Assembly: GCA_949744025.1 (NCBI GenBank)
Contig: CATJWA010000303.1
Coordinates: 1-8,037, forward strand
Source: an uncultured Eubacteriales bacterium
GTDB lineage: Bacteria; Bacillota; Clostridia; Oscillospirales; Oscillospiraceae
Direction: 5' to 3'
Length of the DNA stretch: 8,037 nt
Below the pieces are notes generated by a model. It saw nothing but the letters and a program-made list of their open reading frames with translations. It was not told the origin of the DNA and searched no databases. Below are positions 1 to 5,281 of the stretch, in pieces. Positions within the stretch are counted from its first letter, which is position 1; each line of letters begins with the position of its first letter. Both the position numbers and the translations under genes were made by a program.

Positions 1-501
1 AACTACCGCTTCGTTGCCTCCAACACCGACCGCGCCAATTACATCCTCGGCGCGCTCAACGGCAAAAGCGCCAAGCAGGTATACAAGGATATTCTCCATG
101 TGACCGACGAGGAAATTCTCACACGGACCTTCCAGAACCCCTTCGGCAAGCTCAACGGGGACGACACCTGCATAATCTCCATCAAGGAGGTCCACGGCAA
201 CGCCCTGGCCTGCTTCCGTCAGGTAAACGACTCCGACGTGCTCATTCTGCTGGAGTTAGGGGACTACCGGGCCATTGTACAGGATACCATCCGCCGTATA
301 TGCAGCGATTTTCCCCGGCGCTCGGCCATCTTCTCGGTCAACTGCCTGTTCCGCTACAAGCTGTTCTCCGAGCAGAACTATATGCAGGACTATCTGCGCG
401 ATATGGCGGCGCTGGGCAATCATGCCGGCCTTGTCGGCTACGGAGAGCACTATAACAACCGCTTTGTAAACCAGTCCATGACCTGCGCGGTATTTGAGTA
501 A
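1..501 (+). CDS. FIST-domain sensory protein, C-terminal part (5' end outside window)
   Basis: The frame is open from base 1 to a TAA stop and gives 166 residues of a protein whose start lies upstream. The early segment NGKSAKQVYKDIL and the final GYGEHYNNRFVNQSMTCAVF resemble the FIST_C region of FIST proteins, where a G-E-x(2)-N motif precedes a conserved closing strand. FIST domains are cytoplasmic ligand-sensing modules, proposed from gene neighbourhoods to bind small molecules such as amino acids. No catalytic or output domain is visible in the part present, and the protein ends directly after FIST_C, so output is probably passed to a partner. That partner is likely the chemoreceptor starting 14 bases downstream, almost certainly on the same transcript. 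The amino-acid transport locus on the opposite strand fits this idea but does not prove it. The family call rests on recalled motifs, and the N-terminal half could not be examined. Confidence 0.72.
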   Translation, partial: NYRFVASNTDRANYILGALNGKSAKQVYKDILHVTDEEILTRTFQNPFGKLNGDDTCIISIKEVHGNALACFRQVNDSDVLILLELGDYRAIVQDTIRRICSDFPRRSAIFSVNCLFRYKLFSEQNYMQDYLRDMAALGNHAGLVGYGEHYNNRFVNQSMTCAVFE

Positions 502-506
502 AGGAG
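501..506 (+). promoter_or_regulatory. Ribosome binding site fixing a TTG start
   Basis: AAGGAG overlaps the last base of the upstream FIST stop codon and lies 9 bases before a TTG codon at 516. No ATG or GTG at suitable spacing gives an equally long reading frame, so TTG is taken as the initiation codon of the chemoreceptor. The overlap with the upstream stop suggests translational coupling. Confidence 0.7.
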
Positions 507-515
507 TAGGCAGCC

Positions 516-1457
516 TTGTTTTTTCGGAAAAAGAGCCAGCAGTCCAGGCAGCTTCAGGAGGCGGCAAGCCTTTACCCCGTGCTGCATGTGGCGGACAGCC
601 TGAAGCAGTACCAGCAGGAGCTGGTTGAAAAGGAGGTCTCCTCCCTTGGGGAGCTCAGCCGCGTGCGTTCTTCCTTCTCCGGCGTGCTCAAGGAGGGCGA
701 CCGTTTTCAGGCACAGCTTCAGGATTTGGGAGAGTCCTTCTCCAATATCAATGAAACGGCGGAGCAGTTCGGCCAGGTCCGCGGAGAAATAGGGCAGGCG
801 GTGTCCGAGGCCCGCGGGCAGATGGCGGCACTGGGGCAGATTTCCATGCAGGTGCAGCAGTCCTTCGACACCATGTCGGAAACCTTCGACCATCTTGACA
901 CCGCAATCAGAGAGATTCAGCAGTCCATGGGCAAGATTGTGTCCATCGCGGAGCAGACCAACATTCTGGCTATCAACGCCTCCATCGAGGCGGCCCGCGC
1001 GGGTGTCGAGGGACAGAGCTTCGCGGTTGTAGCCACGCATGTAAAGCAGCTTGCCGAGGAAATAAAGTCTCTCGCCAGCGAGGTTGACAGCGGCGTGAAT
1101 GAGGTTGAGACGCGAGCCAACGAGCTTAACGAGAGCATTTCCGTCTCTCAGCAGACTCTCGGGCAGGGTGTCGGCATTGTCAACCAGACGGAGGGCAGCT
1201 TTGAAAAGATAACTATGGCGGCGGAGGGGGCTATGTCCGTCCAGGGACAAATCTCAGGCGTAATTGACGTCTCCCGTCAGGAGCTTCAGGTTCTGCGCCA
1301 GTTTTTCGACCGGATTAAGGACCAGTATCAGGAGGTTGTCAGGCACATCGAGGCCGCCAGTCAGCTGGGCACGACAAAAAGCGCCATGTTCGAGGACATG
1401 GACAACATGATCTCCCAGCTCCCGCCCATTATCAAAGAAATAGAGCCCAGGGTCTGA
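516..1457 (+). CDS. Soluble methyl-accepting chemotaxis protein (no membrane segment)
   Basis: This 313-residue chemoreceptor is predicted to control the CheA kinase through CheW. The diagnostic hairpin tip lies at about residues 144-182: IAEQTNILAINASIEAARAG, then E165-G166 and a FAVVATHVKQLAEE-type return strand. It is flanked by long heptad-patterned helices (about 60-140 and 183-300) that form the receptor coiled coil. The N-terminus (MFFRKKSQQSRQ) is charged and has no hydrophobic stretch, so no transmembrane segment or periplasmic sensor domain exists and the protein should be cytoplasmic. No C-terminal NWETF-like CheR tether is present. With no obvious sensor domain of its own beyond a short N-terminal segment, it probably receives its signal from the FIST protein encoded 14 bases upstream. 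The start is TTG, supported by AAGGAG at the right distance. Family assignment is very secure; the ligand is unknown. Confidence 0.93.
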   Translation: MFFRKKSQQSRQLQEAASLYPVLHVADSLKQYQQELVEKEVSSLGELSRVRSSFSGVLKEGDRFQAQLQDLGESFSNINETAEQFGQVRGEIGQAVSEARGQMAALGQISMQVQQSFDTMSETFDHLDTAIREIQQSMGKIVSIAEQTNILAINASIEAARAGVEGQSFAVVATHVKQLAEEIKSLASEVDSGVNEVETRANELNESISVSQQTLGQGVGIVNQTEGSFEKITMAAEGAMSVQGQISGVIDVSRQELQVLRQFFDRIKDQYQEVVRHIEAASQLGTTKSAMFEDMDNMISQLPPIIKEIEPRV

Positions 1458-1493
1458 AGGCGCTGGGCAGGGGACTTTGCTTTTCCGTAGCTT

Positions 1494-1535
1494 TTAAATC
1501 CCATGGCCGCCAACACTGGCGGCCATGGGATTTAA
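1494..1535. terminator. Bidirectional hairpin terminator between convergent genes
   Basis: A perfect 19-bp inverted repeat (arms 1494-1512 and 1517-1535, loop ACAC) lies between the 3' ends of the + strand chemoreceptor and the - strand binding-protein gene. The AAA/TTT ends of the arms give short U-rich tails in both directions (GGGATTTAATTA on +, GGGATTTAAAAG on -). The TAA stop of the - strand gene (1532-1534) lies inside the stem. Confidence 0.8.
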
Positions 1536-2344
1536 TTACTTATATACGCCTTTATCATAATCCGGTCCATCGCCACGGCGGCGCACCAGCCGTTGTTGAG
1601 CGCGTTCATGCAGCGTGTGGGCGACAGATACGCCGTCACGGAATCAACGTACTTGACCACCTTGTCGTTATTCTCCAGCGCGGTGATTACCGCCGCGTCC
1701 TTTACCGAGCCTATCTTCTCGCCCTTGAGGTCCTTTATCCTGTGCATGTCGTACTCCGTCTTTGTCATAAGCACAATCTCGCTGGTCATGTAGCACTCGC
1801 CGAGGGTGTACGCCTCCGCGCTGACGGAGCCCAGACCAAAGCCGAGCGCGCAGTCTATGTTGCCGGAGGACAGCTGCGCGGCTATGTCCTGCGAGCTTAT
1901 CGGCTGGAGCTTTACCTCCCAGCCCAGCAGACGGCCGATTGCCTTTGCTATGTCCACGCTCATGCCCGCGTACTCCCCGTCGCGCAGGTAAGCCAGCGGA
2001 ATCGTGTCCTCCTCCACGCCGACTATGAGCGTGCGCGGCTGCGGCGGCTCGTCCAGCTGCGTTATCGCGTCCGCGCTGCCGGAAAGGCAGATTATGTCCT
2101 GTCCCAACCATTGCGTGCTGAGCACCGACAGCTCCCCGCTGGCCGCCAGCACACTCATGGCCGCGTTCACCGGCTCTGCCACGCGGTCGTCAAGACGGAA
2201 AATTGTGCCGTAGCGCTTCTCGCCCACGGTGTCTATTATCGTGTAAACCGACGGGTCCTCCCCGCAGGCGCAAAGGCAAAGCGCCAGCGCCAAGGCCAGG
2301 GCCAGGGCCAGCAGCAGGGCAGAAAATCTCTTTGCCTTTTTCAT
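1532..2344 (-). CDS. Amino-acid ABC transporter substrate-binding lipoprotein 2 (permuted, divergent)
   Basis: A 270-residue lipoprotein. The ATG at 2344 is chosen because GGGGGTG lies 6 bases upstream and the product begins with a signal peptide (KKAKR, then alternating Leu-Ala) ending in the lipobox L24-C-A-C27. The core resembles the family-3 solute-binding fold: TLIVGVEEDTIPLAYLRDG (105-123), a GNIDCALGFG strand (161-170), a DLKGEKIGSV hinge region (205-214) and AVAMD (256-260). Residues 33-81, with YTIID, RYGTIFRLDD and a closing QWLG, look like the segment that normally ends these proteins, so the domain order appears circularly permuted. The usual MTxTxxR ligand motif reads LGSVSAEA, so the carboxylate-binding arginine is absent, though the late Asp (D260) remains. 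It may bind an unusual ligand or act in sensing. It has its own promoter and follows the racemase gene. The fold is secure; the ligand is unknown. Confidence 0.82.
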   Translation of the reverse strand: MKKAKRFSALLLALALALALALCLCACGEDPSVYTIIDTVGEKRYGTIFRLDDRVAEPVNAAMSVLAASGELSVLSTQWLGQDIICLSGSADAITQLDEPPQPRTLIVGVEEDTIPLAYLRDGEYAGMSVDIAKAIGRLLGWEVKLQPISSQDIAAQLSSGNIDCALGFGLGSVSAEAYTLGECYMTSEIVLMTKTEYDMHRIKDLKGEKIGSVKDAAVITALENNDKVVKYVDSVTAYLSPTRCMNALNNGWCAAVAMDRIMIKAYISN

Positions 2345-2365
2345 TCGGCACCCCCGTAAAATGTC

Positions 2366-2407
2366 AATAAGCGCCGCGCGGGAGCCCTCCCATGCGCGGC
2401 GCTTATT
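2366..2407 (-). terminator. Hairpin downstream of the racemase gene, abutting the next promoter
   Basis: A perfect 14-bp inverted repeat (2366-2379 and 2394-2407) has a further GGGA/TCCC pairing inside the 14-base loop. It lies between the racemase stop and binding lipoprotein 2. On the - strand the stem ends in CTTATT followed by GACATTTT, a moderately U-rich tail. It may terminate the racemase transcript. If transcription starts from the promoter next to it, part of the same sequence would form the 5' untranslated region of the following gene. Confidence 0.6.
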
Positions 2408-2436
2408 ATGATACAGCATATCCCCACGTATTTCAA
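2408..2436 (-). promoter_or_regulatory. Sigma-70-type promoter for binding lipoprotein 2
   Basis: On the - strand, TTGAAA (2431-2436) and TATCAT (2408-2413) are separated by exactly 17 bases. The predicted transcription start is near 2401, about 57 bases upstream of the ATG at 2344. The -10 box directly touches the hairpin at 2366-2407. Confidence 0.55.
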
Positions 2437-2446
2437 TAAAATTCTG

Positions 2447-3244
2447 TTAATTTTCGTCCCCTTCCGCTATTTTCCGCGTTCTCAGGCGCACATTCCCGCC
2501 GAGGCGCAGGATTCTCTCCAAAAACCCTGCCTCAACGCTCAGGCATCCGCCCGGCTCGCTTAAGGTCAGCCGGCGCACCCCCTTTCCCATGGACAGCCAG
2601 ATACCCACGGCCGCCGTGCCGCTGGCGCAGGAGTGCTCCCAGAACATCGTATCCGCCTCCGGAACGTACACCAGAGGCTTCAGGCTCCGCCTTTCCTCGT
2701 CAAACAGCATTATTCCCAGCGCGGGCACTTCGAGCAGGGCGCACCACTCGCGCGCGGCGTGCTCGGCTGTCGTTCTATCCATATTAAAGGGCGCGATTAT
2801 ATGCGTAATACCCGGAAAATTCACCAGCGGCAGAAAAAACCTCTTGCCGTCCAGCATGAAATTCCTCTGTCCCACCGACAGCGGGCGCGGCATGTTCACC
2901 ATACCGGAAAAGCTGCCGTCAGCCATAGCCTCAAGCTCCACCCTCACGGGACTGGGCACGCCGGACACGCGGACGGGCAGACTTATTTTTTCACCCTCAT
3001 TCAGGCCGCAGCCGCTGGCATACACCGCCGCCGCGGACATGGCCGCGTTGCCGCAGAACTCGCCGCCCGCCATGTCCAGCTTCACGCCGCCGTCCGTCAT
3101 GCGAAGAAAGCCCGCCTGCTCAACGTCCGGCTCCCGCTCCATGAGCGCGGCGGCAACACGCGGCCGCGCCGCCGCCGGCACCGGAGTTAAAATAAGCGCG
3201 GTGATGTTCCCCGTCGGGTCGGCGATTACGTACTCCAGCTCCAT
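2447..3244 (-). CDS. Cofactor-independent amino-acid racemase, CntK (histidine racemase)-like
   Basis: A 265-residue protein of the diaminopimelate epimerase fold, which inverts the alpha carbon with a two-cysteine acid/base pair and no cofactor. The candidate catalytic cysteines are C64 in GGEFCGNAAMS and C206 in WEHSCASGTAAVG, one in each half. The flanking residues differ from DapF (GNG, ECGSGT) and match what I recall of staphylococcal CntK: an EFCGNA motif, a MLFDE segment before a PLVYVPE stretch, then W-E-x-S-C. The early DPTGN replaces the GLGND of DapF. CntK converts L-histidine to D-histidine for staphylopine synthesis, but no cntL- or cntM-like gene is present here. The ATG follows GAGGTGAT at 3251-3258. 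It lies 66 bases after the ATPase gene of an amino-acid ABC transporter, so its substrate may be the imported amino acid. A racemase is likely; histidine as the substrate is only a guess. Confidence 0.8.
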   Translation of the reverse strand: MELEYVIADPTGNITALILTPVPAAARPRVAAALMEREPDVEQAGFLRMTDGGVKLDMAGGEFCGNAAMSAAAVYASGCGLNEGEKISLPVRVSGVPSPVRVELEAMADGSFSGMVNMPRPLSVGQRNFMLDGKRFFLPLVNFPGITHIIAPFNMDRTTAEHAAREWCALLEVPALGIMLFDEERRSLKPLVYVPEADTMFWEHSCASGTAAVGIWLSMGKGVRRLTLSEPGGCLSVEAGFLERILRLGGNVRLRTRKIAEGDEN

Positions 3245-3276
3245 TTTGTATCACCTCGATGTCAATGATAAGAAGC

Positions 3277-3306
3277 TTCACCGGCCGTTTTCAAAGGGCC
3301 GGTGAA
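3277..3306 (-). terminator. Hairpin between the ATPase and racemase genes
   Basis: A perfect 10-bp inverted repeat (TTCACCGGCC at 3277-3286, GGCCGGTGAA at 3297-3306) with a 10-base loop. On the - strand it follows the ATPase stop within 5 bases and is trailed by GCTTCTTATC, a poor U-tract. It could be a partial terminator or an mRNA-stabilising 3' structure. No clear promoter lies between it and the racemase start, so read-through into the racemase gene is expected. Confidence 0.5.
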
Positions 3307-3310
3307 ACCT

Positions 3311-4066
3311 TTAATTTTGGTAATTCCTCAAAAACTGCTTCGTCCGCTCCTGCTGCGTGTCGCCGAATACCTCCTCGGGCCTGCCCTGCTCCACAATAAC
3401 GCCGCCGTCCATGAAAATAACCCTGTCGCTCACCGCGCGGGCGAAGGCCATCTCGTGGGTGACAATCACCATTGTCATCTTCTCCTCGGCCAGCTGCTTT
3501 ATCACCTTCAAAACCTCCCCCGTCAGCTCGGGGTCCAGGGCGGAGGTGGGCTCGTCGAAAAACAGTATTTCCGGCTTCATGGCCAGCGCGCGCACTATGG
3601 ACACGCGCTGCTGCTGTCCACCCGAGAGCTGGCAGGGATAGGCGTCCGCCTTGTCCTCAAGACCCATCTTGCGCAGAAGGGCCATCGCCTCGTCCTTTAC
3701 CTCGGCGGGATTTCTTTTGAGCACCGACACCGGCGCGTCCGTAAGGTTTTTCAGCACCGTGTAGTGGGGAAAGAGGTTGAAATTCTGAAACACCAGCCCG
3801 AAGCAGCGGCGGAATTGATTCAAATCCCTGGGGTAGACCGTGTGCCCCTCCTCGTCGTTGCCGGCGGCCTTCTCGCCCATGTACCACAGCTCGCCGCTGT
3901 CCATCTGCTCAAGCAGCGTCGCGCAGCGCAGAAGGGTAGATTTGCCCGAGCCGGAGGGGCCGATTATGGACACAACCTCGCCCTTGTCCACGGACACGGA
4001 GATATCCTTCAAAACCTCTAAGTCCCCGAAGCTCTTTTTTACGTTTGTCATTTTTAAAACGTTCAT
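3311..4066 (-). CDS. Polar amino-acid ABC transporter ATP-binding protein (GlnQ/HisP family)
   Basis: A 251-residue ATPase that powers import across the cytoplasmic membrane. In order it has: Walker A GPSGSGKST (36-44), Q-loop glutamine in LVFQNFNLFPHYTV (Q94), signature LSGGQQQR (147-154), Walker B ILFFDEP (167-173), D-loop SALD (175-178) and switch histidine in IVTHEM (H204). The FQ.FNLFPH.TVL context and the VTHEM...A...D.V.FMDGG ending are typical of the polar amino-acid subfamily. Length is normal. The frame is open 33 codons further upstream, but that extension overlaps the permease gene and has no transporter-like sequence. The ATG at 4066, 13 bases after the permease stop and preceded by GAGGGG, is the sensible start. 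Co-transcribed with the permease. All catalytic motifs are intact. The substrate cannot be read from the ATPase. Confidence 0.95.
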   Translation of the reverse strand: MNVLKMTNVKKSFGDLEVLKDISVSVDKGEVVSIIGPSGSGKSTLLRCATLLEQMDSGELWYMGEKAAGNDEEGHTVYPRDLNQFRRCFGLVFQNFNLFPHYTVLKNLTDAPVSVLKRNPAEVKDEAMALLRKMGLEDKADAYPCQLSGGQQQRVSIVRALAMKPEILFFDEPTSALDPELTGEVLKVIKQLAEEKMTMVIVTHEMAFARAVSDRVIFMDGGVIVEQGRPEEVFGDTQQERTKQFLRNYQN

Positions 4067-4079
4067 CGCCGCGCCCCTC

Positions 4080-4883
4080 TCAGCTGTAGTAGGATAGTGA
4101 TTTCTCGACCCGCTCCATGACCACGGCCACCACCGCGTTGAAAATAAAGTAGAACACGCCCGCAACGAAAAGCGGCATCACGCTCGTGCGCGCGGCGGCA
4201 ATCTGCTTTGCCAGGGTGAACATCTCCGTGTACACCAGCACGAAGGCCAGAGAGGTGTCCTTGACCAGAGTTATCACCTCGTTTGTCACCGGCGGGAGCA
4301 CGCGCTTGACCATCTGCGGCAGGATTATTTTTAAAAAGGTCTGGGCCTTACTGTAGCCGAGCACCTGCGCCGCCTCGCGCTGGCCCACGGGTATGGACTC
4401 GATGCCCGAGCGGTAAATTTCCGCGAAGTAGGCCGCGTAGTTGATGGAAAAGCCCAGCACCACGGCGATGAAGCGGTAGCTTGCCGACAGGCTCACGCCG
4501 AATATGTAGTAGGGCCCGAAGAACACCACCAGCAGCTGAAGCATCAGCGGCGTGCCGCGCAGTATGGCGATGATGACCTTGAAGATGAACTGCACGGGCT
4601 TAAAGCGGCGCAGGTGAGCCAAAAGCCAGCTCCAATGGCTGCGTTCAATTCTTGTCATCTGCTGTGTCAGGCTTTCATCACCGTCCGCCAGTATCGCCGC
4701 GCCCGAGAGCCGGCGCTCCTTCTCCTTTTTTATTCCGAGGTTTTTAAACGGCGCCCAGGTTGACATGCGCCCGAAGGTCACCAGCAGTCCCAGGGGCAGG
4801 GAGAATACCAGCGTCAGCGCGAACAGCAGCAGAGTGTTCCCCATGCCGGCGGCGAGCTGGGCGAGCAGATTTAAAAAGTCCAT
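4080..4883 (-). CDS. Polar amino-acid ABC transporter permease (HisM/GlnP family) with an extended loop
   Basis: A 267-residue inner-membrane permease. TM1 is about residues 15-37; the family hallmark RGTPLMLQLL lies at 109-118. The EAA coupling motif that docks the ATPase starts at E170-A-A and ends in LP at 188-189. Further membrane helices lie around 136-152, 200-222 and 236-256. Family members usually have about 215-235 residues. The extra length here is a charged segment between TM1 and the RGTPL helix, including KKEKERR (52-58) and RIERSHWSWLLAHLRRFK (78-95), which should face the cytoplasm. The ATG at 4883 is supported by GGAGGA 5 bases upstream. Only one permease gene is present, so a homodimer is expected. 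It is separated from binding lipoprotein 1 by a hairpin-rich 0.4-kb spacer, which may lower its expression relative to the binding protein. Confidence 0.93.
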   Translation of the reverse strand: MDFLNLLAQLAAGMGNTLLLFALTLVFSLPLGLLVTFGRMSTWAPFKNLGIKKEKERRLSGAAILADGDESLTQQMTRIERSHWSWLLAHLRRFKPVQFIFKVIIAILRGTPLMLQLLVVFFGPYYIFGVSLSASYRFIAVVLGFSINYAAYFAEIYRSGIESIPVGQREAAQVLGYSKAQTFLKIILPQMVKRVLPPVTNEVITLVKDTSLAFVLVYTEMFTLAKQIAAARTSVMPLFVAGVFYFIFNAVVAVVMERVEKSLSYYS

Positions 4884-4918
4884 AAGCGTCCTCCGTGTCT
4901 ATGTATCAAAAAGCGCCG

Positions 4919-4954
4919 AAAAGGAGCGCGGCATAGATGCGCCGCGTTCCTTTT
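4919..4954 (-). terminator. Hairpin terminator or attenuator just upstream of the permease gene
   Basis: Arms 4919-4932 and 4941-4954 pair over 14 positions, with one A-C mismatch on the - strand (G-U on +), around an 8-base loop. On the - strand the stem ends CTCCTTTT and is followed by CGGCGCTTTTTGA, a reasonable U-rich tail. Being only 35 bases before the permease ATG, it probably terminates part of the transcript coming from binding lipoprotein 1. Confidence 0.6.
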
Positions 4955-4969
4955 GTATGCTGCTTAATG

Positions 4970-5255
4970 CGGCTCCGCTTGAGGCGGAGCCGTCGGGAAA
5001 CCCCTTGATAGGGTTTCCCGAACCCTTCCTGATCTTTTTTCGATGGAGAATTTCGCGGTCTGCGGACCGCGCCAAGAGGGCTCTGCCCTCTTGACTCCCG
5101 CGGCCTTTGAGGCTGATTTTCAATTAAAGAATTTAATTGAAAATCCCGTGCGCTTCGCGCACTCACGCCGCGCAGGGCGCGTCGTGCCGCCCCATGCGAA
5201 ATTTGACGCGCCTGCGGCGCTATAAAAAGCTTTTCAAGCTTTTTAACAAATTTCG
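4970..5255. repeat. Array of consecutive inverted repeats (hairpin-rich spacer)
   Basis: The spacer between binding lipoprotein 1 and the permease is almost entirely palindromic and holds no credible gene. Hairpin arms in order: 4970-4978/4984-4992 (9 bp), 4994-5003/5011-5020 (10 bp), 5054-5060/5065-5071 (7 bp), 5073-5081/5085-5093 (9 bp), 5115-5128/5132-5145 (14 bp), 5148-5153/5157-5162 (6 bp), 5164-5173/5177-5186 (10 positions, one mismatch), 5208-5212/5216-5220 (5 bp) and 5224-5232/5236-5244 (9 bp). A 9-bp pair, 5197-5205/5247-5255, encloses the last two. All but one of the stems are perfect, and loops are 3-7 bases. Short open frames cross the region on both strands but look like no protein. 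It resembles mosaic intergenic repeat elements (REP/BIME-like) in organisation, but I do not recognise the family. Confidence 0.8.
5224..5244 (-). terminator. Terminator-like hairpin after binding lipoprotein 1
   Basis: AAAAAGCTT (5224-5232) and AAGCTTTTT (5236-5244) pair around TTC. The A-run and T-run make it look like a rho-independent terminator on either strand. On the - strand it is the first hairpin about 40 bases after the stop of binding lipoprotein 1. The stem is AT-rich and rather weak, which favours partial read-through to the permease genes. Confidence 0.5.
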
Positions 5256-5281
5256 GATGTAAAGGCCGGCGAAACTTTTAA

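Noticed and set aside
450..1250. Long open frame on the - strand opposite the chemoreceptor gene
   Set aside because: It is antisense to a clear chemoreceptor coding sequence. Its Leu/His/Arg-rich translation is typical of the shadow of a high-GC gene and shows no domain.
2281..2325. Short tandem GGCCAG-type repeats
   Set aside because: They simply encode the alternating Leu-Ala signal peptide of binding lipoprotein 2. No phase-variation pattern could be supported.
2345..2419. Upstream extension of binding lipoprotein 2
   Set aside because: It would place 25 residues before a typical lipoprotein signal peptide and runs through a terminator hairpin and promoter. The ATG at 2344 has its own ribosome binding site.
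2447..3244. Annotation as diaminopimelate epimerase (dapF)
   Set aside because: The two cysteine motifs (EFCGNA, WEHSCASGT) and DPTGN differ from DapF (GLGND, GNG, ECGSGT) and are closer to CntK-type racemases.
4067..4165. Upstream extension of the ATPase gene
   Set aside because: It overlaps the permease gene in another frame, and its Trp/Ser-rich sequence does not belong to ABC ATPases.
2447..4883. Staphylopine-type metallophore cluster
   Set aside because: There is no nicotianamine-synthase-like (cntL) or opine-dehydrogenase-like (cntM) gene. The transporter is of the polar amino-acid type, not a nickel/peptide type.
4899..5166. Small open frames on both strands of the hairpin-rich spacer
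   Set aside because: They are read through palindromes, lack convincing ribosome binding sites and show no protein-like pattern. The inverted repeats explain the sequence better.
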